Notes: generated by a model from the letters alone, not told the origin. 64,000 nucleotides of DNA from Bin87 sp965116565 (GCA_965116565.1 OZ220699.1:186001-250000), one strand, 5' to 3'; positions 52,667-62,055 are shown, numbered from the stretch's first letter. Numbers and translations are program-made.

Positions 52667-52693
52667 GCGAGCAATAATCCCAAGGACTGCCGG

Positions 52694-52719
52694 CAGGGGC
52701 GAATGATTATTCGCCCCTG
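52694..52719. terminator. Hairpin after the gamma-glutamyltransferase gene
   Basis: CAGGGGCGAAT and ATTCGCCCCTG (11-bp perfect arms, loop GATT) followed by TGTGTTTTG; GGGGCG palindrome family and probably a terminator. Confidence 0.65.
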
Positions 52720-52755
52720 TGTTTTGGGCGGACGTGACCGGCGGAAACGGATCTA

Positions 52756-52780
52756 CATCGATGCACAGGATTAGCAGGAT
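52756..52780. repeat. Dispersed motif CATCGATGCACAGGATTAGC, copy 3
   Basis: Shares GATGCACAGGATT with 27121 and 28810. Confidence 0.5.
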
Positions 52781-52814
52781 TCCTGATCGGGCGACAGGAT
52801 TCCTGATCGGGAGA
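52775..52814. repeat. Two tandem copies of a 20 bp unit
   Basis: CAGGATTCCTGATCGGGCGA and CAGGATTCCTGATCGGGAGA. CAGGATTCCTG is itself nearly palindromic. It lies just upstream of the SMP-30 promoter. Confidence 0.8.
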
Positions 52815-52825
52815 TCGGATGCGGT

Positions 52826-52834
52826 TGATATAAT
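52826..52834 (+). promoter_or_regulatory. Extended -10 promoter of the SMP-30 gene
   Basis: TGATATAAT contains the TGn extension and perfect TATAAT, 43 bases before the ATG, right after the 20 bp repeats. Confidence 0.5.
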
Positions 52835-52876
52835 CGTCGGGTCAACGGGCACACAGGAAATACAGGAGATGTTGAG

Positions 52877-53779
52877 ATGGCTAACGATTTGGGCGGACTG
52901 CTGGCCGAAACGGAACTGACGCTGCTGGATGGTACATTGGACCGCACCGAAGGGCCGTTGTGGCATCCGGGCGGGTACCTGACTTTCGTAGATCTGGCGC
53001 GGGAACAACTGCTGAAGTGGGACCCGGCTACGGGCGAGACGACGGTGGTTCGCGAGAATACCGGCGAGGGGAACGGCTGCACGTTTGACCGGCAGGGGAA
53101 CCTGCTGATGTGCGAAGGGGCGGACCACAGGTGCGTGACCAGCATGGACGCGGACGGCAACATCACCACGATCGCAGACCGGTGGGACGGCAAGCGGTTC
53201 AACAAGCCGAACGACGTGATCTGCCGGACCGACGGCACCATCTTCTTCACCGACCCGCACCTGCGGTTTCCGGAAGAGCTGAGGGAAATTCCGTTCGCGG
53301 GCATCTATCGTCTGGACACCGACGGGTCGGTACACCTGGCGACGGATGAGTGCGAGTACGCGAACGGCCTGGCGCTGTCGCCAGACGAATCCGTGATGTA
53401 CGTGGCGATCAGCCGGGCGGAGATGGCGGACTTTGACCGTGAGGAGAGCGGCGAGTTCTGTCCCAACCGGAGGATCCGCGCGTTTGACGTGGCGGCGGAC
53501 GGGACGCTGAGCGGCAACCGGATCCTGATCGAGATGGGCTCGACGGCGTTGGGAGTGCCGGACGGGATGAAGGTGGACACGGCGGGCAACGTCTGGTGCA
53601 CGGGCTCGGGCGGCGTGTGGATCGTTTCGCCGGCGGGCAAGCAGCTGGGCGTGCTGGAGACGCCGGAGGTTACGCGGAACATCTGCTTCGGCGGCGACGA
53701 TATGCGGACGCTGTTCCTGACGTCGGGGGCGTCGCTCTACAGCATCGGGGTGACGACGCCGGGGATTGGAGCGTTTTAA
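52877..53779 (+). CDS. SMP-30/gluconolactonase/LRE family protein
   Basis: 300 residues, AGGAG upstream of the ATG. Six-bladed propeller lactonase; the metal ligands fit: Glu in 'DRTEGPLWHPGG', Asn in 'RFNKPNDVICRTDG', Asn in 'EYANGLALSPDE' and Asp in 'GVPDGMKVDTAG'. Typically hydrolyses sugar lactones or aromatic lactones. Monocistronic. Gluconolactonase identity is not established. Confidence 0.9.
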   Translation: MANDLGGLLAETELTLLDGTLDRTEGPLWHPGGYLTFVDLAREQLLKWDPATGETTVVRENTGEGNGCTFDRQGNLLMCEGADHRCVTSMDADGNITTIADRWDGKRFNKPNDVICRTDGTIFFTDPHLRFPEELREIPFAGIYRLDTDGSVHLATDECEYANGLALSPDESVMYVAISRAEMADFDREESGEFCPNRRIRAFDVAADGTLSGNRILIEMGSTALGVPDGMKVDTAGNVWCTGSGGVWIVSPAGKQLGVLETPEVTRNICFGGDDMRTLFLTSGASLYSIGVTTPGIGAF

Positions 53780-53803
53780 CAGGACGTGGGGGGCGCCGGT
53801 TGG

Positions 53804-54238
53804 CTATGGAGCCGCCGGTGTTTCGTAGGATGGTTCGCTCGGGGGCAGGAGGTCATCTACGTTGATGCCCCTGTCCCTGAGCTGTTCCAGGATTTCGGCG
53901 CGACCCTCGGCGCGACCTTCAGCCATAGCCTCCGCCATCCATTGGGCCCGTTCTCTTTCCCGGCGCTGTTTATTTTCCTGGTATTTGTCGTAAGCCCTGA
54001 GGAATAGCATTCCAATCCCTCCGCCGACCAGAATCGACAGAACAACAACGATGACGACCCCACCACCAATCTCGCCCAATCTGGTCAGGTGATTTGCAAT
54101 ATTGTGAGAGGCTTGCTGTATCGGCGAGCCCTCCGGTAGCAGGGTTTCACCGAGTATTAGAAACAGACTGAGGGCCGCCGCCGCGTACAGCGCAATCGTC
54201 GCGATGATCGCCCATCGTTCAAGGCGCCGCCAGTCCAT
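53804..54238 (-). CDS. Small two-pass membrane protein with charged C-terminal helix
   Basis: 144 residues from an ATG at 54238; a longer frame reads into the adjacent divergent gene and is trimmed. Two membrane segments ('AIIATIALYAAAALSLFLIL' and 'GVVIVVVLSILVGGGIGMLF') then a charged, Glu/Arg-rich helix ('AMAEGRAEGRAEILEQLRDR') and a proline tail. That C-terminus resembles tails of Uma2-like or RpnC-type proteins (AEGRAEGxAEG repeats). Function unknown; no Shine-Dalgarno, the leader may be very short. Confidence 0.6.
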   Translation of the reverse strand: MDWRRLERWAIIATIALYAAAALSLFLILGETLLPEGSPIQQASHNIANHLTRLGEIGGGVVIVVVLSILVGGGIGMLFLRAYDKYQENKQRRERERAQWMAEAMAEGRAEGRAEILEQLRDRGINVDDLLPPSEPSYETPAAP

Positions 54239-54273
54239 AACAAAAACATATCGCTTGTGGATAAGTTCTGGAT

Positions 54274-54831
54274 ATGAAGATTCACGAACTTGGCGCTGTG
54301 AATCCAGCCAAACGACAACAGGCGGCAGGCCTGCTGGTGGAGGGGTTCGCGGAGCATTGGCCGGCGGCGTGGCCGGATTTGGCATCGGCGCGGCGGACGG
54401 TGGAGGAATCGCTGGGCGAGGGGCGGATTTGCCGGGCGGCTTTGGACGATGGCGGCGGCTTGCTGGGCTGGACGGCGGCGGAGCCGCTTTATGGCGGCAA
54501 CGTGTGGGAGTTGAACATCATCGTGGTGCGGCCGGCGCGGCAGCGGCGGGGTGTCGGGAGGGCATTGATTGAGGATATGGAGGAGCGGGTGCGGGAACGC
54601 GGCGGGCTGACGATCTGGCTGGGTTCGGACGATGAGGACGACATGACCTCGCTGGCAGGAGTGGACCTGTATCCGAACCCGTTGGAGCACCTGGCGCGGA
54701 TCAAGGACCGGAAGGGGCATCCGTTTGAGTTCTACCGCAAGGTGGGGTTTTCGATCGCGGGGGTGCTGCCGGATGCGAATGGGCTGGGCAAACCGGACAT
54801 TTTCCTGGCTAAATCGGTGGCGCGGCGGTAA
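54274..54831 (+). CDS. GNAT family N-acetyltransferase
   Basis: 185 residues. 'ELNIIVVRPARQRRGVGRAL' is the acetyl-CoA loop (Q/R-x-x-G-x-G), and 'YRKVGFSIAGVLPDANGLGK' holds motif B. Similar in layout to aminoglycoside 6'-acetyltransferase-like GNATs, but the resistance identity is unproven. Divergent from the small membrane protein with a 35-base gap. Confidence 0.88.
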   Translation: MKIHELGAVNPAKRQQAAGLLVEGFAEHWPAAWPDLASARRTVEESLGEGRICRAALDDGGGLLGWTAAEPLYGGNVWELNIIVVRPARQRRGVGRALIEDMEERVRERGGLTIWLGSDDEDDMTSLAGVDLYPNPLEHLARIKDRKGHPFEFYRKVGFSIAGVLPDANGLGKPDIFLAKSVARR

Positions 54832-54956
54832 GTGAGGCCGATTTGTGGTAAAACAATGGTATGTCGACAACCGGTCAACTTTATGACGCTGGCTTCCCGC
54901 TTCCGCGGGATTGACGGCGCCTTTTCGACCGCAACGCGAAACACGAGGAGGCTCTG

Positions 54957-55877
54957 ATGACTACTGCCACCAACGTCGTCGGCAACGGCGCGCACACCTA
55001 TGAGTTTGACCGGAACTGGGCGCAGGCGCCCGATGGAATCCCGATGCCGGCCGCGGCGGTGTTCGGCGATGACGAGGACCGGATTTACTGCTTCAACCGC
55101 AACCCCGACCATCCGATCATGATCTTTGACCGGGAAGGGAAGTTCATCAAGTCCTGGGGCGCGGGAATGTTCGAGTTCCCCCATGCCATCATCATCGACC
55201 AGTGGGGCTACGTCTGGCTGGTGGACCGCAACCGGGGCCAGATTTTCAAGCTGACCAAGGACGGCGAGGTGGTGATGACCATCGGCGAGCGGGGCTACCG
55301 CTCGGACACGGGCGCGGACAACACGTCGTTTGACTCCAACTCGTGGCACCAGGTGGTGCGAGGCGCCGAGCCGTTCAACATGCCGGCGGGAATCGCGCTG
55401 AACGACGCCGGAGAGATCTACATCGCCGACGGATACGCCAACGCGCGGGTGCACAAGTTCACCGCCAACGGCGAGCACATCTTCTCCTGGGGCGAGCCCG
55501 GCGGCGGTCCCGGCCAGTTCAACCTGCCCCACGGCGCGTGGATCAACAGCGACGGCAACCTGCTGATCGCCGACCGGGAGAACGACCGGGTGCAGGTGTT
55601 CAACCAGGACGGCACGCACATCACGGACTGGCCCAGCAAGCTGATCGGGCCGGCGGTCATCTGCATCGACGACGAGGGCGTGGCGTACGTGGCCGAGCAC
55701 AACGGCGGCATGGTGAGCATACTGGACGCCGAGGGCAAGCGCCTGGCGCAGTGGGGCGATTTGACCCACCGCAGTTGCCACGGCGTCTGGGTGGACAGCC
55801 AGAAGGACCTGTACGTGGTGGAGCCCTACGAGGGCAGCACCGGTCGGACGGTGGTGAAGTACACCAGGAAGGGATAG
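54957..55877 (+). CDS. NHL-repeat propeller protein (PAL-like)
   Basis: 306 residues, GAGGAG upstream of the ATG. At least four NHL repeats: 'FPHAIIIDQWGYVWLVDRNR', 'MPAGIALNDAGEIYIADGYA', 'FNLPHGAWINSDGNLLIADR' and 'SCHGVWVDSQKDLYVVEPYE'. The layout is like peptidylamidoglycolate lyase or other six-bladed propellers. No export signal. Substrate or partner unknown. It is followed by the tRNA-Ala gene. Confidence 0.85.
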   Translation: MTTATNVVGNGAHTYEFDRNWAQAPDGIPMPAAAVFGDDEDRIYCFNRNPDHPIMIFDREGKFIKSWGAGMFEFPHAIIIDQWGYVWLVDRNRGQIFKLTKDGEVVMTIGERGYRSDTGADNTSFDSNSWHQVVRGAEPFNMPAGIALNDAGEIYIADGYANARVHKFTANGEHIFSWGEPGGGPGQFNLPHGAWINSDGNLLIADRENDRVQVFNQDGTHITDWPSKLIGPAVICIDDEGVAYVAEHNGGMVSILDAEGKRLAQWGDLTHRSCHGVWVDSQKDLYVVEPYEGSTGRTVVKYTRKG

Positions 55878-55951
55878 CACACGTTGCGGATTTCGCCGCA
55901 GGTTTGCTAGAATGATTGCACGCCGCTGGTACTCGGCGGCGTGCCGCTCGT

Positions 55952-56027
55952 GGGGCTGTAGCTCATTTGGGAGAGCGCTTCAATGGCATTGAAGAGGTAG
56001 CGGGTTCGATTCCCGCCAGCTCCACCA
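55952..56027 (+). tRNA. tRNA-Ala, anticodon GGC
   Basis: 76 bases with encoded CCA: acceptor GGGGCTG/CAGCTCC, D arm GCTC/GAGC, anticodon stem CTTCA/TGAAG around ATGGCAT, and T arm GCGGG/CCCGC with TTCGATT. Anticodon GGC reads GCC and GCU. Confidence 0.97.
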
Positions 56028-56056
56028 CTTTCCCCCTCAACCAACCCTCGAAAGAC

Positions 56057-56095
56057 GGCGTTTCCTGCTTGATTTGAGTAGGGAACGCCTTTTCT
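56057..56095 (+). terminator. Terminator after tRNA-Ala
   Basis: GGCGTTTCCT and AGGGAACGCC (one G-T pair) around a 13-base loop, followed by TTTTCT. Confidence 0.7.
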
Positions 56096-56622
56096 ATGTC
56101 CCGCAAAGTCCGGCCCAACCCGCCCCCATCCGCGAAAGAGTGGCGCACGAATTGCGTATTGCGCCCGCCGGCGATGGCGACGGAGCACCGAAAGCAAGCC
56201 CTCTCCGCGATCCAAATACGGGGCGTCGCAAATCTGGGCAGGTGCCTCGACGGCGCCTGATTGTGCCTCCGGGCGGACGCTTCCGGGGCCAAACGATGGG
56301 TCCGGCGGGCCATCACCGACGGCGAACGGCAACCTGGGGCTGGGCGGCTGACCGGCGGCCTCATTGGTTGATGCTCGGCAATCAGTCCTGGATAACGCGA
56401 AAGCGAAGTTCACCGGATGACGTCGCCATTGGCAACGCCGTCGGAACCTGAAAACGGGCAGCGGAGCGAAGCTGATAATCCAAACGTGTACAATTCCGCC
56501 ATCAATCACGATCCCACTGGCGCTTTCCGGTGGGAACAGGAGACGCGGCGCCCCTTTGAGGCTTGCCGCCGCATGAGGAACGGCGCAATGCGCCCAGCCG
56601 AGCACACCGGCAAACGGGACAT
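56096..56622. other. Spacer between the tRNA terminator and the P450 fusion gene
   Basis: No gene is supported: open frames here are Arg/Pro-rich and inconsistent. I saw no integrase or att duplication of the tRNA 3' end within the window. Confidence 0.5.
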
Positions 56623-58644
56623 ATGCCAATGTTGCAAGTGACGGAAGAACTTCGAGCCGTCGAAGAGATCCTCTTACTCATCCTCGACAACGATAACGGC
56701 GAGATTCGCAACCGGTTCCCTCTGCACTCTCGCGCCATGGCCTTCGCCGGCGCGGCGCTGATGGATCTGGCGCTGGCACATCGTATCGACACCAACGCTG
56801 ATCAACTCATCGTCGCGGATCCGACACCGTTGGGCGACGAATTGCTCGACCCCATCCTCGCCGAGATAGCGCAATCCGGCGACAACCCCCGCAGCACCGC
56901 ATTCTGGATCGAGCACCTGGCCGGGCAGAGCGACCAGATCCGCGAGGTGGCGCTCTCGCGTTTGGTCGAGCGGGGTTACCTGGAAGCCGACGACGGCGGC
57001 CAGGTTTACCTTTCGCCAGGGGTTTCTCGCGTCCGCAGCTACACCAGCCAGGATGGCCGGACGACGGAGGAAGTGCAGCTCCGCATCATGCGGACCCTTT
57101 TCAGCGACGACATTCCCGATGTGCGGGACATCGTCATCATCAGCCTTGCTTCAGCCTGCGGAGTATTCGAGAGCATACTGTCACAGGATGAGATGGCGCA
57201 GGTTCAAAGCAGGATCGACCTGATCTGCCGGATGGACCTCATTGGCCGGGAGGTCGCCGCCGCCATCCTGGAGGTCGAGACCCTGCCCCGGCTGGCGCCT
57301 CCGGCAGGGCGGCCCACCGACCAGATTCCCCAGGCGGACGGGTTGCCCCTGTTGGGCAATGCGTTCGGCATGGCGGGAGACCTCCGGGCGTTCCTGCTGC
57401 GGGAATACCGCCAGCACGGGCCGATCTTCAGGGTGAGGGCGCTGCACCACAAGTGGGTTGCCCTGGTGGGTCCTCAAGCCAACACCTTCGCCACGCAGAT
57501 CTCACCCACGCATTTCCGGTCCTGGGAGCCGTACCACGAGTTCAGCGCCGCGCTGGGAGCCCAACGCGTCCTTCTGACCATGGACGGGCCGGAGCATCTG
57601 CGCATGCGCCGCCTGCTGGTCAAGGGGTATTCTCCCAGGACGTTGGAATCCAACCTCGACCTGGTCCACGACATCACCCGGCGCGCCATAGACCAGTGGC
57701 CCCAGGGCCAGCCCATCGAGCTGCAGCACGCCATGCAGCGGGTCATCACCGAGCAGATTGGCATGTTCTGCAATGGCCTGTCATCCGAAGAGTACTTCGA
57801 CGACCTGATCTATTTCCTCGCCGTGGTGATCCAGGTGAACGTCACGAAGCGTCTGCCCAAGGCGGTGGAACGCCTGCCGAAATACCGCCGGGCCAGGCGA
57901 CGGGTCAACGACCTGTACCAACGGATCATGGAGGCCCATGAGCGCGAGAGGCGACCGGACCAGCCGCTGGACTTTGTTGATGAACTGCTGGAGGTGAGCC
58001 GGACGGATCCCCAGTTCCTGCCGGAGACTGACCTGTTCGCCAACGTTCTCGGGCCCTACCTGGTGGGCATGGACACATCCGCCAGCGTCTGCGCGTTCAT
58101 GCTGTACGCCCTTTTGCAGCATCCCGAGATACTGAAGCAGATGCGGGTCGAAGTGGACGAGATGTATCAGAACGGCCCGCCGACTCCTGAGGGATTGCGC
58201 CGGCTGGACGTTACCCGCCGGGTTGCCCTTGAGACCATGCGGATGTATCCGGTGGTCCCCGCGCTCACTCGTACCGTTGCCAACTCGTTCGAGTTTGAGG
58301 GGTACCGAGTCCCGGCCGGCGCCCAGGTCCTGCTGGGCACCACGGTGGGCCACCACCTGCCGGAGTACTTTCCGGATCCCAACCGCTTTGACGTTGAGCG
58401 CTACTCGCCGGACCGGGCGGAGCACCTGCAGCCGGGGGCATTCGCTCCCTTCGGCGTGGACCGGCACCGCTGCATCGGCAGCAGCCTGGCGGAAATGCAG
58501 ATCATCCTGACCCTGGCAACCATCGTGCACCAGGCCGACCTGGAACTGGAGCGGCCGGATCGCCCACTGAAGATCAAGCGCTCGCCGGCGGCCCACCCCG
58601 ACCCATCGGTGCGCTTTCGGCTGGTTCGTCGCCGGGCTGTTTGA
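56623..58644 (+). CDS. GPP34 domain-cytochrome P450 fusion protein
   Basis: 673 residues in two modules. Residues ~8-215 fit the GPP34/GOLPH3-like family: 'AVEEILLLILDNDNGEIRNR', 'AGAALMDLALAHRIDTNADQ', 'ADPTPLGDELLDPILAEIAQ' and 'VALSRLVERGYLEADDGG'. That fold binds phosphoinositides in eukaryotes and lipid-type ligands in bacteria. Residues ~235-665 are a P450: I-helix 'VGMDTSASV' (G482, D484, T485), ExxR at E537-R540 ('LETMRMYP') and the haem loop 'FGVDRHRCIG' with Cys617 as thiolate ligand. No membrane anchor. Start ATG 56623 (56629 is possible). A phosphotransferase and an exporter follow at 37 and 0 bases, forming an operon. Confidence 0.85.
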   Translation: MPMLQVTEELRAVEEILLLILDNDNGEIRNRFPLHSRAMAFAGAALMDLALAHRIDTNADQLIVADPTPLGDELLDPILAEIAQSGDNPRSTAFWIEHLAGQSDQIREVALSRLVERGYLEADDGGQVYLSPGVSRVRSYTSQDGRTTEEVQLRIMRTLFSDDIPDVRDIVIISLASACGVFESILSQDEMAQVQSRIDLICRMDLIGREVAAAILEVETLPRLAPPAGRPTDQIPQADGLPLLGNAFGMAGDLRAFLLREYRQHGPIFRVRALHHKWVALVGPQANTFATQISPTHFRSWEPYHEFSAALGAQRVLLTMDGPEHLRMRRLLVKGYSPRTLESNLDLVHDITRRAIDQWPQGQPIELQHAMQRVITEQIGMFCNGLSSEEYFDDLIYFLAVVIQVNVTKRLPKAVERLPKYRRARRRVNDLYQRIMEAHERERRPDQPLDFVDELLEVSRTDPQFLPETDLFANVLGPYLVGMDTSASVCAFMLYALLQHPEILKQMRVEVDEMYQNGPPTPEGLRRLDVTRRVALETMRMYPVVPALTRTVANSFEFEGYRVPAGAQVLLGTTVGHHLPEYFPDPNRFDVERYSPDRAEHLQPGAFAPFGVDRHRCIGSSLAEMQIILTLATIVHQADLELERPDRPLKIKRSPAAHPDPSVRFRLVRRRAV

Positions 58645-58680
58645 ATCTGTTTTGCCCAGCGTACAACGTACGGATCTCCC

Positions 58681-59913
58681 ATGCCCCCGCGAGGCAACTC
58701 AATGGACCCGAACCATGTACCGCTGATCAGTGAGGCTGAACAGATCACCGCCGATTGGATCCGGCAGGCGCTGGCCGCCGGCGGCGCATCCCATGCCTCC
58801 GACATCGCTGCGGTGGAGGTCGAACAACTGTCGGACGTCGCCAACGCGCTGGGCAATCTCTATCGCTGTCGCCTCTTCGACAAGGACGGCGGGACAGTCA
58901 ATCCCGCCTCGATCGTTGTCAAGCTGCCCAGTTCGGATGCCATGGCCTTCCGGTTCAGCCGGTGGCTTTCACTCCACCGCCGCGAGCACGTTTTCTACCG
59001 GGACATCGCGCCGCTGGGTTACGTGCGGACGCCCTTTCCGTTCTACGGCGATTTCAACGAGGGCAGCAACCGCTTTGTTCTGGTGCTCGAAGACCTTGGC
59101 CACCTGCGGGGGATACCGCAGAGCGTTGGCATTGACGCGCCACTGGCACGCCATGCCATACGACAGCTCGCCGGGCTGCAGGGGCGCTTCTGGGAAGCCG
59201 CCGATGATCCGGCCCTGTCCGCCTGCGGCGATTTCCTCAGCACCAGGCAGAGCCGCATCATGCAGACGGTCTATCTGCTGACCCTTCCCGCAACCCTTGA
59301 CCGATTCGGCGACCTGTTCACCGACCGCACGCGTCGGCTCGCGCTGGAGTTTGGGTTCCGCATCGCCGCGCATTTCGCGGACCTTTCCGCTGGCCCAAGG
59401 ACCGTGGTGCACGGCGATTTTCGCGCGGACAACATGCTGTTTGACGACGGAGAGCAGGACGCCGCGGCCTTCATCGACTGGCAGGGTTTCGGCATCGGGT
59501 GCGGCATGTACGACGTCGCCTTCTTCATGGCAACCAGCGTCACCAGCGACCTCCGCCGCGGCATCGAGCGCGACGTACTGGACCAGTACCACGATATCGT
59601 GAGTGGCTGCGGCGTGGAAAATTACACCCGAGAGGACTGCTGGCAGAGCTATCGGCGGAACATGCTCGGCACGCTGATGCCCATGGTCATCGGCTGCGGT
59701 GCGATGGACATCAGCGATCCCCGGCTGGTGGGCCAGTCGCGGGAACTCCTGAGCCGGGTGCTGACAGCGATAGAGGAGCTGGACTCATGGGAGTTCATGC
59801 CCCGCCGTGAGGCGTTTCTGGCGCACGGGTGGGGTTTTGCGATGCTGTCGCGATGCGTCCACCCGCTGTACCGGACGGCCCTACGCCTGGGCCGCCTGGG
59901 GAAACGCCGCTGA
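58681..59913 (+). CDS. Phosphotransferase (APH/choline-kinase-like fold)
   Basis: 410 residues. 'FVLVLEDLGHLRGIPQ' and the catalytic loop 'TVVHGDFRADNMLF' followed by 'AAFIDWQGFGIG' (Brenner HxDxxxxN and the metal-binding Asp) identify an APH-superfamily kinase of the ecdysteroid-kinase or acyl-CoA-dehydrogenase-associated kind. Lies in an operon with the P450 fusion. A small alcohol or drug substrate is plausible. The start MPPRGNSMDPN offers two ATGs seven codons apart; neither has a clear Shine-Dalgarno. Confidence 0.85.
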   Translation: MPPRGNSMDPNHVPLISEAEQITADWIRQALAAGGASHASDIAAVEVEQLSDVANALGNLYRCRLFDKDGGTVNPASIVVKLPSSDAMAFRFSRWLSLHRREHVFYRDIAPLGYVRTPFPFYGDFNEGSNRFVLVLEDLGHLRGIPQSVGIDAPLARHAIRQLAGLQGRFWEAADDPALSACGDFLSTRQSRIMQTVYLLTLPATLDRFGDLFTDRTRRLALEFGFRIAAHFADLSAGPRTVVHGDFRADNMLFDDGEQDAAAFIDWQGFGIGCGMYDVAFFMATSVTSDLRRGIERDVLDQYHDIVSGCGVENYTREDCWQSYRRNMLGTLMPMVIGCGAMDISDPRLVGQSRELLSRVLTAIEELDSWEFMPRREAFLAHGWGFAMLSRCVHPLYRTALRLGRLGKRR

Positions 59914-61613
59914 TGGGCGACGGCGAGGGGCCATCCGACGGATCACGGGACGGTCGGACCACGATGGATGCCGACGAAGGCGCTGGCGTCGAGTGTGCCG
60001 GAGACTTTGCGCCGCCGCCGCGCCGTCAGGTCGCGTTGTCGCTGGTGTGCGTGGGTCTGGCGATGTTCCTGGCCGCGCTCAGCCAGACCGTGGTCGCCAG
60101 CATCATGACATCCATGGTGGCCGACCTGGGCGGTTTCGACCGCTACACCTGGCCGGCAACCTCGTATCTGGTGGCGGCCACGGTGGCATATCCCATCGTG
60201 GGACGGCTCAGCGACATCTACGGGCGACGGGCGTTCCTCATCGTCGGGATTGCGATTTTCACCGTCGGTTCGGCGCTGGTGGGCGTCAGCGCATCCATGA
60301 ACCAGGTCATCGGCTTCCGCCTGTTGCAGGGCATCGGCGGAGGCATCGTCATGACCTGCAGTTACGTTTCCATCGCGGACCTGTTTCGGCCCGAAGACCG
60401 GGGAAAGTTCCTCGGCGTCCTGGGAGCTATCTATGCGGTGGCGACCGTGGTGGGGCCGGTCATGGGCGCTTTCGTTGCCGAGTGGCTCTCTTGGCGCTGG
60501 GTGTTTCTGTTCATCGCCCTGGCCGGAGCGCCGGCGCTGGCGCTGACGGCGCTGATTTATCCGAGATCGGCCTTGCTTGACCGGCCGGCGGGATTGGATT
60601 ATCCCGGCATGGCGGCGTTGGTGTTGGCCGTCGCGCCGGTGGCGCTGGCGCTGTCGTCCGTTGGCGTGCTGTATGCCTGGGACGCCCCGCAGAGCATTGG
60701 ACTCCTGGCCTTCGGGCTGGCGATGGCGGGGCTGTTCGTCGTCATCGAGTCCAGGTCGAGGACGCCGATCATGCCCCTGGGGATCTACCGGGATCGGGCG
60801 GTGGCCGTCGCCATGGTGGTCATGCTGCTGACCGCCGCCGGCCTGCAGGGGTTGGTCCTGTTTCTGCCGCTGTACTTCCAGATGACGCTGGGTGTTTCAG
60901 TTTCCCAGGCCGGGTCGCTGCTGGCGCCGATGCTGCTGGGGACGGTGGTGGGGGCGATCCTGGCCGGCCAGCTGCTCTCCCGGACCGGGGGCCACTACCG
61001 GGTGCAGACGCTGGTCAGCACCGCGTTGATGGCGGGGGGTATGTACCTCTTTTCCACCCTGAGCGACGGCGGGGGATTCGCCCGGAACAGCCCGGTTATC
61101 TACGGCCAGGTATATCTGATGATCGCGGCGCTGGGCTTTGGCGGCGTGGTGGCCACTCTCTCGGTGGCGGCGCAGAACGCGGTCCCCTACCGGGACGTGG
61201 GCGTTGCGACTGCCGCGCTGCAATTCTGTCGTTCCCTGGGCGGCATGATGGGTCTGGCCATAACCGGCGTCGTGATGCTGCAGAGGTTTCGCCAGGGAGT
61301 GGACGCGGCGATTCCCGATGATGTTAAAGCTGCCCTGCCGACGCGGCTCCTTGACTCGGTGAAGGACGATCCTCGGGCAATCGTCGATCCCGCCACGGCC
61401 CGGGCGTTGCAGGAATCTCTGGCCGAGACCGGCATGGGGGATGTCACGGTGGCCGACCGCCTGCTGCACTCGCTGAACCTCGCCCTGACGGACGCGTTGA
61501 GCGACGTGTTCACCGTGCTGTGGGTCGCCGTGGCCCTGTCCTTCGCGGTCGCTTTATTCCTCCGCGTCCGTGCCGCAGATGGTCGCCACCAATCACGGAA
61601 AGAACATCGCTGA
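59913..61613 (+). CDS. DHA2-type MFS exporter (EmrB/QacA family)
   Basis: 566 residues with 14 membrane segments. The start ATG overlaps the previous stop (TGATG at 59911-59915), so translation is coupled. 'VGRLSDIYGRRAFLIVGI' and 'GFRLLQGIGGGIVMTCSYVS' are the DHA2 loop and motif C signatures, and 'SWRWVFLFIALAGAP' follows. A ~45-residue acidic N-terminus precedes helix 1. Drug or metabolite export out of the cell is expected; with the P450 and kinase upstream it may export a modified product or toxic substrate. Confidence 0.92.
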   Translation: MGDGEGPSDGSRDGRTTMDADEGAGVECAGDFAPPPRRQVALSLVCVGLAMFLAALSQTVVASIMTSMVADLGGFDRYTWPATSYLVAATVAYPIVGRLSDIYGRRAFLIVGIAIFTVGSALVGVSASMNQVIGFRLLQGIGGGIVMTCSYVSIADLFRPEDRGKFLGVLGAIYAVATVVGPVMGAFVAEWLSWRWVFLFIALAGAPALALTALIYPRSALLDRPAGLDYPGMAALVLAVAPVALALSSVGVLYAWDAPQSIGLLAFGLAMAGLFVVIESRSRTPIMPLGIYRDRAVAVAMVVMLLTAAGLQGLVLFLPLYFQMTLGVSVSQAGSLLAPMLLGTVVGAILAGQLLSRTGGHYRVQTLVSTALMAGGMYLFSTLSDGGGFARNSPVIYGQVYLMIAALGFGGVVATLSVAAQNAVPYRDVGVATAALQFCRSLGGMMGLAITGVVMLQRFRQGVDAAIPDDVKAALPTRLLDSVKDDPRAIVDPATARALQESLAETGMGDVTVADRLLHSLNLALTDALSDVFTVLWVAVALSFAVALFLRVRAADGRHQSRKEHR

Positions 61614-62055
61614 CCCGATCGCCCCGCGCCAATGCGAAAAATCCCGGACATGAGCAGACCCCGACCAAGCGCCCGCGCCGTGATTGAACCGATATCGCAG
61701 TCCCCAACGCTTGCGGACAATCGCCGGCGCCACGGCCCCTTGTCGCCAATGCCTGACGTCCAATACGGTTGGCATTGAGTCAAGTGCAGGGCCGGGACGG
61801 CGTCTCGCGACATGGAGGCCGTCGCCATGAGGAACGGCGGTCCCGCCACCGCGCCGCCGGGCTTTGCTTTTCGCCCTGAACAATGCCCTTCCCCACTGGC
61901 AAAGTTTTGGTATACGCATCGGTAAACGAATGCTGTTTGGCACTCGACAGTATGATTACGCTTGAACCCGGGGCTCGGCGATTGGTACCGTGTCCGCACT
62001 CGGCGCCGTTTATCCTGATGTATGGCCGTGTGAGTTCGAGACGAGGAAGAATGTC
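61614..62055. other. Spacer between the exporter and GMC gene
   Basis: 442 bases with no supported gene. No tandem repeat or clear promoter was found. The opposite-strand frame through this region is a shadow with low-quality composition. Confidence 0.5.
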
